Below the pieces are notes generated by a model that saw only the letters and a program-made list of their open reading frames with translations, did no database searches and had not been told where the DNA came from. A DNA stretch of 64,000 bases. It comes from Chitinibacter sp046530675. GTDB taxonomy: Bacteria; Pseudomonadota; Gammaproteobacteria; Burkholderiales; Chitinibacteraceae. The DNA lies in assembly GCF_046530675.1 (NCBI RefSeq), contig NZ_CP172558.1, forward strand, positions 992,001-1,056,000, given 5' to 3'. Shown here piece after piece: positions 40,615 to 49,938 of the stretch (positions are counted from its first letter, which is position 1; each line of letters opens with the position of its first letter). A program made the translations under genes and the position numbers.

Positions 40615-42684
40615 GTGAATAGCAAATTCAAAGGCGGGATTTTTCGCGCTACAGTTTTAGCTGCGGTATTGAGCAGCCAAGTATTGACGCCGGTTCTGGC
40701 AGCCGTGCCCGGCTGGTCAAGCAGTAAAATTTCTATGGGTGGCGTGATCAACGGCGGTCCCGAGTTACCCTTGCTGCAACAGCGTCCGGTTGATGCCCTG
40801 TTCAGCTATGCCGGTCAAGGTGGTGACGGTGATCGCGAATCGATTCTGACCACCGACACCAAGGTTGCCAAGCTGATGCAGTATATCCGCGCCATGGAAA
40901 GCAATCTGCCAGGGCAAACCTTTATGCCGACGTTCGTGTTCTACACCGTCGACGGCAGCTCGAGCCATTACACTATTCAGCTCGATCTGAGCAATGACAG
41001 TGAAAAACACTATCTGCGCAATCACTACATCAATCTGATCAGCATTCTCAAGCAGCTGGAAAGCTACAAAGATGCCAAGCACCCGGTTCCTGCGACCTTG
41101 CTGCTCAATCCCGATTTTCTCGGCGAAATGCACAAATCCTGCCAGCCCGGCTATTGCCCGACGCCGTTTGATTACGCCGTTCCGGTCGCCAGTGGTCTGA
41201 ATGAAGCTTTTGACTATCTGGGTCTGAACAAAGCCGACATCCCTGCTGAATTTATGGCTGGCGGCACCACATTGCCGAACTACATCCGCTCGCTCAACTG
41301 GCTGGTACGCAAATTTGGTCCGAATATTCCCTACGGCTGGCATTACAACGTCTGGGCCGGTGATCTGACCGGGCACGGCTGGTTGCACCAAGCCAGTAAA
41401 GACCCTAGCCTGATTACGCCACACGCCACAGCAGTGAAAGACTTCCTGCAGCAAATGAAAGTGTATGGCAACCCCGAAGCCAATATGAATCCGGACTTTA
41501 TCGCTTTCGATAAATGGGAACGCGATGTGTTCTCGACGATGGCGCAAAACGGCTTGCAAGGCGGTTATCTGTATAACGCACCGACCTACAGCGTATTCAC
41601 CGAATATGTGAAACAGGTTTCGCAACAGCTGGGTAACAAGCCGGTGATGCTGTGGCAGATTCCGGGCGGCCATATGCAGGTCAATGGCGACACCGATCCA
41701 CGTAATGACCACGCCAGCAGCGATGCAACTTACATCCTCGGCGATGCCAATGTCGATGCGAACGTGAGCAATCTGAAAGCCTATTACGGCGACAAAGCGA
41801 TGCCGACCAATAGCTCGTATGTGCTCAATGGTGCGGTGACGGTCAAAGACTTCCTGAAATGCCCAGCAACCGAAACCGGCTGCTGGCAAGGCGGGCACTT
41901 GAACCAGCTCAAAGCAGCCAATGTGTTTTCGGTGCTGTGGGGCGGCGGTTCAACGACGTCAATTGGCGGCACTGCGAATGTGCTCGATGACGGCGGCTGG
42001 CTGTTTTCGCGTATCAAGGCCTTGGGCTTGAACAATGGTGAGGGCAGCAGCAATCCGATTCCGACCCCAGTTCCTACCGCGACGCCTGTGCCAGGCAGCA
42101 CGTGTAGCGCCTGGAGTTCATCTACGGTGTATCAGGCTGGAGCCTGTGTATCTAAAGGTGGTGTAACATATACCGCCCAATGGTATACCGTCGGCGATGA
42201 TCCTGCGACGAATTCTGGTCCGGATGGCTCGGGTAAAGTATGGCGGACGACCGGTACTGTGGCTACGCCAACAGCTACACCTGCCGTAACACCGACTGCT
42301 ACTCCGACTGCTACTCCGGCTGCGACGGCGACTCCGACCGCCACTCCAGCCCCAACGGCAACGCCTGCTCCGACCGCAACGCCAACGGCTACACCGGCTC
42401 CGACTGCGACTGCGACTGCGACACCAACGGCGACACCGAAACCAACGGCAACGCCAGCTCCGACTGCGACACCAACAGCAACGCCAACTGTGACGCCTGC
42501 GCCGACCGCAACACCTGCAGGTACTTGTGCCACAGCATGGTCTAGCACGACGGTGTATGCCCAGAGCGGAATCAAGGTCTCGTATGCCGGACGCAATTAT
42601 CAGTCCAAATGGTGGACTCAAGGTGAAAACCCGAGTCAGACTGGGCAGTGGGGAGTTTGGCAGGACCTAGGTACATGCCAGTGA
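40615..42684 (+). CDS. Secreted probable glycoside hydrolase with two CBM5/12 chitin-binding modules
   Basis: The 689-residue protein has a signal peptide (about residues 1-30). An N-terminal domain of about 440 residues looks like a TIM-barrel hydrolase: YGWHYNVWAGDLTGHGWLH, the acidic FIAFDKWERD, and KPVMLWQIPGGHMQVNGD. I could not assign it to a known family. Two small modules follow, at about 495-545 (CSAWSSSTVYQAGACVSKGG) and 635-689 (ATAWSSTTVYAQSGIKVSYA). Both have the W-x-x-x-x-x-Y and W-W pattern of CBM5/12. They are joined by a 90-residue linker of ATPTATPAP repeats. It probably acts on chitin or a related polymer outside the cell. The start codon is GTG at 40615, after GAGGAGAGCGACG. 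Confidence 0.75.
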   Translation: MNSKFKGGIFRATVLAAVLSSQVLTPVLAAVPGWSSSKISMGGVINGGPELPLLQQRPVDALFSYAGQGGDGDRESILTTDTKVAKLMQYIRAMESNLPGQTFMPTFVFYTVDGSSSHYTIQLDLSNDSEKHYLRNHYINLISILKQLESYKDAKHPVPATLLLNPDFLGEMHKSCQPGYCPTPFDYAVPVASGLNEAFDYLGLNKADIPAEFMAGGTTLPNYIRSLNWLVRKFGPNIPYGWHYNVWAGDLTGHGWLHQASKDPSLITPHATAVKDFLQQMKVYGNPEANMNPDFIAFDKWERDVFSTMAQNGLQGGYLYNAPTYSVFTEYVKQVSQQLGNKPVMLWQIPGGHMQVNGDTDPRNDHASSDATYILGDANVDANVSNLKAYYGDKAMPTNSSYVLNGAVTVKDFLKCPATETGCWQGGHLNQLKAANVFSVLWGGGSTTSIGGTANVLDDGGWLFSRIKALGLNNGEGSSNPIPTPVPTATPVPGSTCSAWSSSTVYQAGACVSKGGVTYTAQWYTVGDDPATNSGPDGSGKVWRTTGTVATPTATPAVTPTATPTATPAATATPTATPAPTATPAPTATPTATPAPTATATATPTATPKPTATPAPTATPTATPTVTPAPTATPAGTCATAWSSTTVYAQSGIKVSYAGRNYQSKWWTQGENPSQTGQWGVWQDLGTCQ

Positions 42685-42690
42685 TGTAAA

Positions 42691-42721
42691 ACAAAAAAGA
42701 CCCTGCGGGGTCTTTTTTTTT
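42691..42721 (+). terminator. Rho-independent terminator
   Basis: AAAAAAGACCC and GGGTCTTTTTTTT flank the loop TGCG. The stem also has A-runs on its left side, so it can end transcription from both the hydrolase gene (+) and the cyclase gene (-). Confidence 0.92.
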
Positions 42722-42743
42722 GCCTGCCGTCGCAGATCGCACT

Positions 42744-43532
42744 TTAAACGTCGCGATAGAATTTCTTATCGACCGATTTCATTTTGTCGTATTCACGGCG
42801 CAGGATGCAAACCAGCTCGGATTCACCAATGCCACGCACCGATACTTCACGTGTAATGATGCGGTCGGTGAAAAAGCTGGTTGTTTTCTCGTCTTCCAGA
42901 TCGAAACCATTACGGCTAAAGGCAAAAGTGACGCCAGGCAGTTTTTGCAATCGTGACGCCATGTTAATGCACGAACCAACGTAATCATGACCTTCGCCGA
43001 CCGAATAGACAATGCCGCGCGCGACGCCGCAGCGCAGGCTGGGTGGTGGTGCATGCAGCAGATTTTGCAGCGTTGGCAAGAAATCATGCTGATATTTATT
43101 GCAGATTTTCCAGGTACTGGCGATGACATTACGCATCGCAGCCTGAGACAAGCCTTTGCTCGCCCAGATCACCAGCAAGCCATCACCAAGAAACTTGGTA
43201 AAGAAAGGCAATGGACACCACAAGGCGACGCCTTCGGTTTCTTCTTTCTGTTTCATCTGGTTGCGCAGCTCGGCCATCAGCCAGCTTAGAAACGGATGTA
43301 GAAAGCCCGGCACCGACAAATGCGGATCGGTCTGATTACAAAACTGGGTAAAGCCTTCCAGATCAAACACTGCAGCAATAGCGTCAATTTCTTTTGATTC
43401 GCGCGTCAGATCACCCAGCCCGAGCATCGACGCGTTAAAGCGGTCGAAGGCCGGATAACTGAGCAACTTACGTGGCCGGCCATCAATTTCGGTACGGACG
43501 TAATCGACGCTGCTGGGTTTATAGGTAGGCAT
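42744..43532 (-). CDS. Class III nucleotide cyclase domain protein
   Basis: The 262-residue protein shows the class III catalytic pattern: metal-binding AVFDLEGFTQFCN, FLGDGLLVIWA with the second aspartate, GVARGIVYSVGEGHDYVGSC and the transition-state pair in INMASRLQ. No membrane segment or sensor domain is seen, so it is soluble. The substrate, ATP or GTP, cannot be told from the residues seen here. Confidence 0.85.
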   Translation of the reverse strand: MPTYKPSSVDYVRTEIDGRPRKLLSYPAFDRFNASMLGLGDLTRESKEIDAIAAVFDLEGFTQFCNQTDPHLSVPGFLHPFLSWLMAELRNQMKQKEETEGVALWCPLPFFTKFLGDGLLVIWASKGLSQAAMRNVIASTWKICNKYQHDFLPTLQNLLHAPPPSLRCGVARGIVYSVGEGHDYVGSCINMASRLQKLPGVTFAFSRNGFDLEDEKTTSFFTDRIITREVSVRGIGESELVCILRREYDKMKSVDKKFYRDV

Positions 43533-43660
43533 GAATCCGGAAGAAATTAAACGAAATGAAATTGCAATGACTATGCGATCATAAAGCCTGCGCCGCCAGA
43601 TCGAAAGCTTTTATGACTTTTCTTACAAATTTGGCTGCACTTGTCGTGCAGCTCAGGAAC

Positions 43661-43888
43661 TCAGCGTTTTTGCTGGCGGCATAATTTATCGAGCGCCTCG
43701 ACTTTTTCGCGCGCCCACGGCGTACGGCGCAAAAATTTCAGGCTCGATTTGATCGAAGGCTCATTAAAAAAGCATTGCAGCGGGATCTGTTTGTGCAGCC
43801 CTTTCCAGCCAAAATGATCGACCAGATCGATCAACATCTGTTCAAGCGTAATGCCATGTTGCGGGTTGTTTTGCTGTGGCGTGCTCAT
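43661..43888 (-). CDS. VF530 family (DUF2132) DNA-binding protein
   Basis: The 75-residue protein fits VF530: HGITLEQMLIDLVDHFGWKG, then IPLQCFFNEPSIKSSLKFLR and RTPWAREKVEALD. The family folds like a small helical DNA-binding domain. It stands alone, with gaps on both sides. Confidence 0.88.
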   Translation of the reverse strand: MSTPQQNNPQHGITLEQMLIDLVDHFGWKGLHKQIPLQCFFNEPSIKSSLKFLRRTPWAREKVEALDKLCRQQKR

Positions 43889-43954
43889 CTTATACCTTGC
43901 CTGGTATATGGTGGTAAATTAATACTATATTGATCTTCATAAACATACCCTCGA

Positions 43955-46003
43955 TTAATTCTGTTGCAATGCCCGGCTGACAAAGTGCCGGCTGACGCTG
44001 GTGCGCGGTACTTTGGTATCAAACCAGGCGCGCACATCTTCATCGAGCCCGATGCCGTGCATGAAGTTATACAGCGCCTTGTTCAACCCGCACCCCATCA
44101 GATCGTGGTCAATCGGCGTTTTGTCGATAAAGCCGACGTCATTTTTGGCGAAAGTCACTTTCGGCAAAGGAATCAGCTCGACGCCGTATTCTTCGGGATT
44201 TTTGCCGACCGGCGAATGTACGGTGCACGCGAAACGGTGGAAAAAGCCCGACTGGATGCAGCCGTTTTCAAATAATTGCCGCACGTATTCGAGCGCGTCG
44301 ACGGTGTCTTGCACCGTTTGCGTCGGAAAACCGTACATCAGATAGGCGTGAACCAGAATCCCGGCTTCGGCAAAACCATAGGTCACGCGCGCGACCTGAT
44401 CGACCGAAACGCCTTTTTTCATCAGCGTCAGCAGCCGGTCGGAAGCAACTTCCAGCCCGCCCGAAATCGCGATGCAGCCGCTGTCGGCGAGCAACTGGCA
44501 CAGCTCGGGCGTGAACGATTTTTCAAAGCGGATATTGCCCCACCATGAAATCGACACCTTGCGGCGCAGCAACTCTTCGGCCAGCGCCTTGAGGATTTTC
44601 GGCGGCGCGGCTTCGTCGACGAAATGAAAACCAGTCTGGCCGGTCTCGGCGATAATGGCTTCGATGCGATCGACGAGCATTTCCGCTGTCGTCGTTTCAT
44701 AGCGCGAAATGTAATCGAGCGTGATGTCGCAGAAACTGCATTTTTTCCAGTAGCAGCCGTGCGCAATCGTCAGCTTGTTCCAGCGCCCGTCGCTCCACAG
44801 CCGGTGCATCGGATTGAGCATGTCGAGCAGCGACAGATAGCGCGTGATCGGCAAGCCATCCCACGTTGGCGTGCCGACGTCGTTAAACGGCACGTCGGGC
44901 TCGGGCCAGTTGAGATATTGCACTTTAGCTTCCCCCTTTACCGAACCCACAGGGCAGACGGGGGGGTTAGGGGGGATTTCTGCGCTGTTTAGATCATTGC
45001 TCTGGTCAAGCGGGGTCGAAATCCCCCCTAGCCCCCCTTTTTCAAAGGGGGGAATTGCTGGATCAGCACGCACAAAAGTGCGCACCAACCGCTGCGCCGA
45101 GCGTTTACCTTTTAAGTGTTCAATCATCGCCAACAGTGGGCGCTCGCCGTCGTCGAGCGTGACGAAATCGAAATAATCAAACACGCGCGGCTCGGCGAGT
45201 TCGCGCAATTCAGTGTTCACAAAACCGCCGCCCAGCGCGATCTTGATGGCGGGGAATTGCCCGCGAATGCTTTGTGCAATTCGGAAAGCAGCGTATACCG
45301 CCCCGGGGAATGGCACTGAAATCAGCACCAGATCGGGCTGATGTTTTTCAATCTCGGCCAGCGTCAGCGCGTGCAAAGTCGCATCGACCAGATTGTGCGG
45401 CTCGGCCAGCGCGCGAGCGAGCGGCTCAAAAGTCGGCTGCGACATCGCCAGCGATTCGGCGTAGCGGACGAACTCGAAACGCGCGTCAATCGCTTCGCGG
45501 ATCACGTCGGACAAATCGTTCAGATACATCGTCGCCAGATGGCGCGCGCGGTCTTGCGTGCCAAGCGCACCAAAAGCCCACGCCAGCGGATCGTCATTGT
45601 CGTCAACCGTGTAGGCGTCGATCGGCGCAAAGCGCGCGCCTTCGGGCAGGAAGTTGCGGCTGGCGATCCGGTGTGCCAGCGTGCTGTCGCTGCCCTGCAA
45701 AAAGGCGATCGTCGGCGCAATCGTCGCGTCGTAATGATCAAAGTTGAGCATGAAATGCTGAACCTGATGGCTGCGCTGCTTTTTCGGGATTTTCTCGATT
45801 TCGCGCCGGATTTCGCTCAAACCTTGCCGGGAAAACAGCCGCAGCACCAGCGCCAGCGCCAGATCAGCCTGCTGCGCATCCACTTCGCCAACCGTCCTGC
45901 CGGTTTCGGAACGCAAAAAACCGGTCAGATACGCCGTCGACGGATACGGCGTATTCAATTGCGTCATCGGCGGAATCAGCGATAAAACTCGAAAGGCGGT
46001 CAT
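43955..46003 (-). CDS. B12-binding-type radical SAM protein
   Basis: The start MTAFRVLSLIPPMTQLNTPY at 46003 gives 682 residues. An upstream in-frame start exists but adds a segment overlapping a repeat. A B12-binding-like Rossmann part (PDLVLISVPFPGAVYAAFRI, IKIALGGGFVNTELRELAEP, VTLDDGERPLL) precedes a radical SAM core with the cysteine cluster in HGCYWKKCSFCDITLDY. The spacing C-x4-C-x2-C differs by one from the classic motif. Between the domains a G-rich repeat is read in frame (44930-45058). The substrate is unknown. Confidence 0.82.
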   Translation of the reverse strand: MTAFRVLSLIPPMTQLNTPYPSTAYLTGFLRSETGRTVGEVDAQQADLALALVLRLFSRQGLSEIRREIEKIPKKQRSHQVQHFMLNFDHYDATIAPTIAFLQGSDSTLAHRIASRNFLPEGARFAPIDAYTVDDNDDPLAWAFGALGTQDRARHLATMYLNDLSDVIREAIDARFEFVRYAESLAMSQPTFEPLARALAEPHNLVDATLHALTLAEIEKHQPDLVLISVPFPGAVYAAFRIAQSIRGQFPAIKIALGGGFVNTELRELAEPRVFDYFDFVTLDDGERPLLAMIEHLKGKRSAQRLVRTFVRADPAIPPFEKGGLGGISTPLDQSNDLNSAEIPPNPPVCPVGSVKGEAKVQYLNWPEPDVPFNDVGTPTWDGLPITRYLSLLDMLNPMHRLWSDGRWNKLTIAHGCYWKKCSFCDITLDYISRYETTTAEMLVDRIEAIIAETGQTGFHFVDEAAPPKILKALAEELLRRKVSISWWGNIRFEKSFTPELCQLLADSGCIAISGGLEVASDRLLTLMKKGVSVDQVARVTYGFAEAGILVHAYLMYGFPTQTVQDTVDALEYVRQLFENGCIQSGFFHRFACTVHSPVGKNPEEYGVELIPLPKVTFAKNDVGFIDKTPIDHDLMGCGLNKALYNFMHGIGLDEDVRAWFDTKVPRTSVSRHFVSRALQQN
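44930..45060 (-). repeat. G/C-run inverted repeat element inside the radical SAM gene
   Basis: The segment holds TTCCCCCCTTTGAAAAAGG, then CTAGGGGGGATTT, a spacer, and CAGAAATCCCCCCTAACCCC (minus strand). The same order is found at 51009-51120. It is translated in frame as PPFEKGGLGGISTPLDQ and AEIPPNPPVCPVG without breaking the gene, and sits in the linker between domains. Confidence 0.78.
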
Positions 46004-46039
46004 GGGGAATACCAGGAAAACTAAATAACGTTGCGCAAG

Positions 46040-46135
46040 TTGTAGGGCGTAATCGCCGCAGGCATTACGCCACAAGAAATTGTAGGTAAATCTGAATCTT
46101 GCGTATTGTCGCTTCGCGCCGAATACGCCCTACAA
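46040..46135. repeat. MITE-like element with 12-bp terminal inverted repeats
   Basis: TTGTAGGGCGTA (46040-46051) and TACGCCCTACAA (46124-46135) bound a 96-bp segment. It includes inner dyads such as GCGTATT...GAATACGC and GGCGTAAT/ATTACGCC. It occupies the gap between the radical SAM and yjdM genes. Small palindromic elements of this kind are common in betaproteobacterial intergenic DNA. Confidence 0.7.
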
Positions 46136-46139
46136 GTCA

Positions 46140-46478
46140 TTAAGCCTTTTTGACGAATTCGGTTTTCAGCTGCATCGCGCCGATGCCGTCGATTTTGCAG
46201 TCGATGTCGTGATCGCCGTCGATCAGGCGGATGTTTTTGACCTTGGTGCCGACCTTGACGACCAAGGACGAGCCTTTGACTTTCAGGTCTTTAATGACCG
46301 TCACCGAGTCGCCGTCCTGCAGGATATTCCCGTTGGCGTCTTTCCAGACTTTGGCGGCTTCTTCGGGGGCGGACTCAGATGGATTCCATTCGTGTGCGCA
46401 CTCCGGGCAGATCAGCATGGCACCGTCTTCATAAACAAAAGCAGAGCCGCATTGTGGGCAAGGTGGCAGGTTTGACAT
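46140..46478 (-). CDS. yjdM: YjdM/PhnA-family zinc-ribbon protein
   Basis: The 112-residue protein has an N-terminal zinc ribbon (LPPCPQCGSAFVYEDGAMLI, CPECAHEW). The PhnA body follows: VWKDANGNILQDGDSVTVIK, DLKVKGSSLVVKVGTKVKNI. Despite the old name, a role in phosphonate use is not established. Confidence 0.93.
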   Translation of the reverse strand: MSNLPPCPQCGSAFVYEDGAMLICPECAHEWNPSESAPEEAAKVWKDANGNILQDGDSVTVIKDLKVKGSSLVVKVGTKVKNIRLIDGDHDIDCKIDGIGAMQLKTEFVKKA

Positions 46479-46640
46479 GCGAAATCCTTCAGGACAGGTT
46501 GGAGAAGCTCGCCATTATACGCCGCCCGTCGTCGCGCTGCGCCGCGAAGGTGCGAACGGCCAGTCGTGAAGGTTTTATACCCAACCGGGTAATTAATCAA
46601 AAGCCATGCTCAACAAAGCTTTTATACATATACCCAAGGA

Positions 46641-47786
46641 TTAAGGGGTGATGGTGATGCCATCCGGCATCGGCTCGCTGCGCGGAGTCGCTTTGCGCAG
46701 CTGCAATTTGCTTTCGGCGCGTTCGAGCAAGGCCTCGAAGGTGTGACCGTGACGGCCATATTTGGCCAGCGACAGAATGATGGATAAATGGAAACTGTGA
46801 TCACCATGTTCGATGGTCAGCGACTGCAGCGCCATTTCGATTTCGACTGCCAGCGTACGCAAGGCGTGCGAGTCCTTGTCGCTCAGCACGAGGCAGAATT
46901 CTTCGCCGCCAATTCGGCCAATCAACACATCGTCTCCCGCAATTTCCCGTAGCGTGCGGGCGCATTTTTTCAATGCGGCATCACCCGCGCCATAACCATA
47001 AAGCTGGTTAACCAGACGAAATTGCTTGATGTCGATCAGCATCAAACAGAGTGAAGTTTGATGTTTGCGTACCCGGTGCAGCTCGCGCTCGGCGTGCTCT
47101 TCCATCCCCCTGCGGTTCAGCAAGCCGGTCAGTGCATCGTAACGAACCAGTTTACTGAGCCGGCTATGCAAACGATGCGCAATCATCAGTTGATAACTGT
47201 AGGGCAGCAGCAAACAGGTCAACGAGGCCAGCACAGCCAGGTAAGCCGGTGCGAAATCGAGCATGCCCAGCGCATCGCCAACACCGATCGCCAGCAAACC
47301 GGCAGCTAAACCCTGCGTCGTTCCGACCAGTAACCAGCGCGGCAGGCTCCAGTCTTCATCATTACTCCGAACAAAGGCTTCGCGCCCGATCTGAAAAGCC
47401 AGCGGAGCCAGCAGCAAGGCTTGGCAGAGCAATGGCGCCGGAATCAACTGCAAGCTGCTGGCAATGATGGCGATAAAGCATAATGGAAGCAGCATCGCCC
47501 ACCAGCCTAGCAGCGCCGGGCGGGCGAAAGCGCGGCGAGTACCCGCGAGCAGACCGAGTTGACCAAGCAAAATTAAAAAGACGCCCAGCCAGACCATCGT
47601 GCCTGCATTGGCAAATTGGGTCATTGCCCAAATCAGCCAACCAGCCTGATATAGCGCACCACCGGTAGCCAGCGTAGCCATGCCGCGCTCGCTTTCCTGA
47701 CCGCGAGCCAGAGCAAGGTGCATCAATGCGCCAAGTACTGCGCAAATCATGGCGATCAGAGAGAGTGGCAAGGAGGTATCAGGCAT
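46641..47786 (-). CDS. Membrane-bound GGDEF diguanylate cyclase
   Basis: The 381-residue protein has about seven hydrophobic segments in residues 5-205. A GGDEF domain follows, with YDALTGLLNRRGMEEHAERE and IGRIGGEEFCLVLSDKD; the signature is GGEEF, which is active in the family. It makes cyclic-di-GMP. The HD-GYP gene at the left edge of the window would have the opposite activity. Confidence 0.9.
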   Translation of the reverse strand: MPDTSLPLSLIAMICAVLGALMHLALARGQESERGMATLATGGALYQAGWLIWAMTQFANAGTMVWLGVFLILLGQLGLLAGTRRAFARPALLGWWAMLLPLCFIAIIASSLQLIPAPLLCQALLLAPLAFQIGREAFVRSNDEDWSLPRWLLVGTTQGLAAGLLAIGVGDALGMLDFAPAYLAVLASLTCLLLPYSYQLMIAHRLHSRLSKLVRYDALTGLLNRRGMEEHAERELHRVRKHQTSLCLMLIDIKQFRLVNQLYGYGAGDAALKKCARTLREIAGDDVLIGRIGGEEFCLVLSDKDSHALRTLAVEIEMALQSLTIEHGDHSFHLSIILSLAKYGRHGHTFEALLERAESKLQLRKATPRSEPMPDGITITP

Positions 47787-48004
47787 AAGTCGATGCTAAT
47801 GTAAGGTTTTGGCTGGTTTTGCGCGAATATGCCTTCAGCATTAGTCAGGGTAAAGTCAGAACTGATGAGCGGTCGATTGCAGCGTATCAGCGTCGTTATT
47901 TGACGCGACCCATTCCCTGCTGCAATCGGCACGCCGTGCAATCTCGGCCGCAGCGAATCGGGGCGATAGACGTATAATGACTCCACCTGTTACCGGAGAA
48001 AACA

Positions 48005-48943
48005 ATGTCTGCCCTGATTTGCGGCTCTTTGGCCTACGACACCATCATGGTGTTTCCCGATCATTTCAAAAAACATATTCTGCCCGAGCAGATTCATATT
48101 CTGTCGGTGTCGTTTCTGGTGCCAGAAATGCGCCGCGAGCTGGGCGGCTGTGCCGGCAATATTGCCTATACGCTGAAAATGCTCGGTTCCGAGCCATTGA
48201 TCATGGCGACCGTCGGACAGGACTTCGGCATGTACGCCACATGGCTAGAGCAGCTGCAAATCCGCCAGGATTACATCAGCGAGCAGGAAGGCTTTACCGG
48301 CCAGTGCTTTATTACCACCGATCTGGACGATAACCAGATCGCGGCTTTCCACCCCGGCGCAATGGGGATGTCACACGTCAATCGCGTCGGCGATGTCAGC
48401 GATCAGGTGAAAATCGGGATTGTGGCACCTGATGGCAAGCAGGGCATGCAGGATCACGCCCGCCAGTTTGCCGAAGCCGGCATTCCGTTCATTTTTGATC
48501 CGGGTCAGGGCATGCCGATGTTCAGCGGTGATGAACTGCTCGAATTGATCAATCTGGCGAGCTATCTAACGCTGAACGATTATGAAGCCGAAATGATCTG
48601 CAAAGCCACCGGCCTGACGCTGGAGCAATTGGCGAGCAAGGTCGATGCGCTGATTGTGACGCTGGGCGCTGAAGGCGCGACGATTTATGCCGATGGTATC
48701 TGCCATGAAATTCCACCCGTCAAGGCGGCTGCAGTGCTCGATCCAACCGGTTGTGGTGACGCATTCCGTGCCGGTTTGCTGCACGGCATCCTGCAAGGCT
48801 GGGATTGGCCAAGCACCGGCCGTTTGGCGTCATTGCTGGGCAGTATCAAAATCGCCCACCGTGGCGGGCAAAATCACAAATTCACCCAGGGCAGTCTGGC
48901 CGAGCAATATCGGGCGGCCTTTGGTATGGACATGCCAAACTGA
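48005..48943 (+). CDS. PfkB-family sugar/nucleoside kinase
   Basis: The 312-residue protein shows PfkB motifs: GGCAGNIAYTLKMLGSEPLI near the start and the anion-hole DPTGCGDAFRAGLLHGIL near the end. The N-terminal SALICGSLAYDTIMVFPDHF is typical of adenosine kinase-like members in this group. The substrate is inferred as adenosine or ribose. GGAGA precedes the ATG. The 3' end lies in the first unit of a 26-bp tandem repeat. Confidence 0.87.
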   Translation: MSALICGSLAYDTIMVFPDHFKKHILPEQIHILSVSFLVPEMRRELGGCAGNIAYTLKMLGSEPLIMATVGQDFGMYATWLEQLQIRQDYISEQEGFTGQCFITTDLDDNQIAAFHPGAMGMSHVNRVGDVSDQVKIGIVAPDGKQGMQDHARQFAEAGIPFIFDPGQGMPMFSGDELLELINLASYLTLNDYEAEMICKATGLTLEQLASKVDALIVTLGAEGATIYADGICHEIPPVKAAAVLDPTGCGDAFRAGLLHGILQGWDWPSTGRLASLLGSIKIAHRGGQNHKFTQGSLAEQYRAAFGMDMPN

Positions 48944-49026
48944 TCAACCGCATGGACATGCCAAACTAATCAACCGCATGGACATGCCAAACCGATCAAC
49001 CGCATGAGCATGCCAAACTGATCAAA
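48926..49026 (+). repeat. 26-bp tandem repeat (nearly 4 copies) over the kinase stop codon
   Basis: Units start at 48926, 48952, 48978 and 49004, each like ATGGACATGCCAAACTGATC plus AACCGC. Copies 2-4 differ by one or two bases (CTAATC, CCGATC, ATGAGC). The first copy encodes the last kinase residues and the TGA. The rest lie downstream. Confidence 0.92.
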
Positions 49027-49167
49027 GCTAATCGTCTATCGCCGGATGCAAGCTGCATCCGGCAAAATTTCACGCAGAATTGAACATCATCAATCGCAAT
49101 CGCTTGGTCGCAGCGATGAATCTGCTAAAATGCCCGCTAGCAAAACCCTCTTTGACGAGCTTGATCG

Positions 49168-49593
49168 ATGAACACCCCAGAAAACAAACCGGCTTCTACA
49201 CCCACCACTTTTGGTCTGTTGAAGGAATTGCAAAAGCAGTTTGCGGTATTGCGTGACTGTCAGCCCCTGGCCATCGGGATTGACAAACAAATTATCGCCC
49301 AGTTGCCGGAAATCAACCGCCGTGTCTTGCGCAGCGCACTGGCGATGCATACCCGTTCGGTACGTTATCTGAAGGTGATGCAAAACGCGACCGAGCGTTT
49401 CAATCTGGACGGTAGCAAAGCCGATGCGGTGACCGATGAGCAACGCACTTTTGCTGCCACCAGTTTGCACGAACACTTCAAGAAAGCGGCGAACGAGCGC
49501 AAAGCACAGCAGGCAGCTGAAGCCGCTGCTGAAGCAGATCGCCAGCGCGCAGAAAAGCTCAGCCAGCTCGCGCAAAAATTTTCACGCAGCTAA
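49168..49593 (+). CDS. proQ: ProQ/FinO-family RNA chaperone
   Basis: The 141-residue protein has the FinO/ProQ core: TFGLLKELQKQFAVLRDCQP, LAIGIDKQIIAQLPEINRRV, LRSALAMHTRSVRYLKVMQN and a serine/charge-rich helical tail. It binds structured RNAs and sRNA 3' ends. It is the short form, without the C-terminal Tudor-like domain of E. coli ProQ. Confidence 0.9.
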   Translation: MNTPENKPASTPTTFGLLKELQKQFAVLRDCQPLAIGIDKQIIAQLPEINRRVLRSALAMHTRSVRYLKVMQNATERFNLDGSKADAVTDEQRTFAATSLHEHFKKAANERKAQQAAEAAAEADRQRAEKLSQLAQKFSRS

Positions 49594-49614
49594 ATCCGGA
49601 TTCTTCACCATGTT

Positions 49615-49644
49615 AAAAAGCCAACCTGCGAGTTGGCTTTTTTT
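49615..49644 (+). terminator. Rho-independent terminator after proQ
   Basis: AAAAGCCAAC and GTTGGCTTTTTTT flank the loop CTGCGA. Confidence 0.93.
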
Positions 49645-49701
49645 ATTGTGGTGAAATACAGGCGAATGTGTTGAGGCGAGGCAGAAAAATGCCAGAAAAA
49701 C

Positions 49702-49733
49702 AAAAAGCCCTATCCGAAGATAGGGCTTTTTGT
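49702..49733 (-). terminator. Terminator downstream of tRNA-Phe
   Basis: AAAAAGCCCTATC and GATAGGGCTTTTT pair around CGAA. The A-run on the left gives a U-tract on the minus strand, fitting termination of the tRNA transcript. Confidence 0.88.
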
Positions 49734-49740
49734 TTGAATC

Positions 49741-49816
49741 TGGTGGCCAATCGCGGAATCGAACCACGGACACGCGGATTTTCAATCCGCTGCTCTACCA
49801 ACTGAGCTAATTGGCC
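49741..49816 (-). tRNA. tRNA-Phe (anticodon GAA)
   Basis: On the minus strand the 76-nt gene reads GGCCAATTAGCTCAGTTGG, then the anticodon stem CGGAT/ATCCG with loop TGAAA carrying GAA, T-loop GTTCGATTC and an encoded CCA. The acceptor stem GGCCAAT pairs with ATTGGCC. Confidence 0.96.
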
Positions 49817-49938
49817 GGTGACTAGGTCACAAGGGTTGCTATTAAAGCCCAGCGCGGCTTTTCCGTCAAGCAATTTATCAAAATTGGCTATCGGACGGCG
49901 ATTTCTGTTAATTTCAATGCTTCAAATTTCTTTTTTCC

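Noticed and set aside
42118..42621. Long minus-strand frames over the ATPTATPAP linker
   Set aside because: They are repetitive shadows (VAVGVAVGAG, RCRWCR) of the linker codons of the secreted enzyme.
48926..49026. CRISPR-like array
   Set aside because: The 26-bp units are directly joined without spacers and no cas genes are present.
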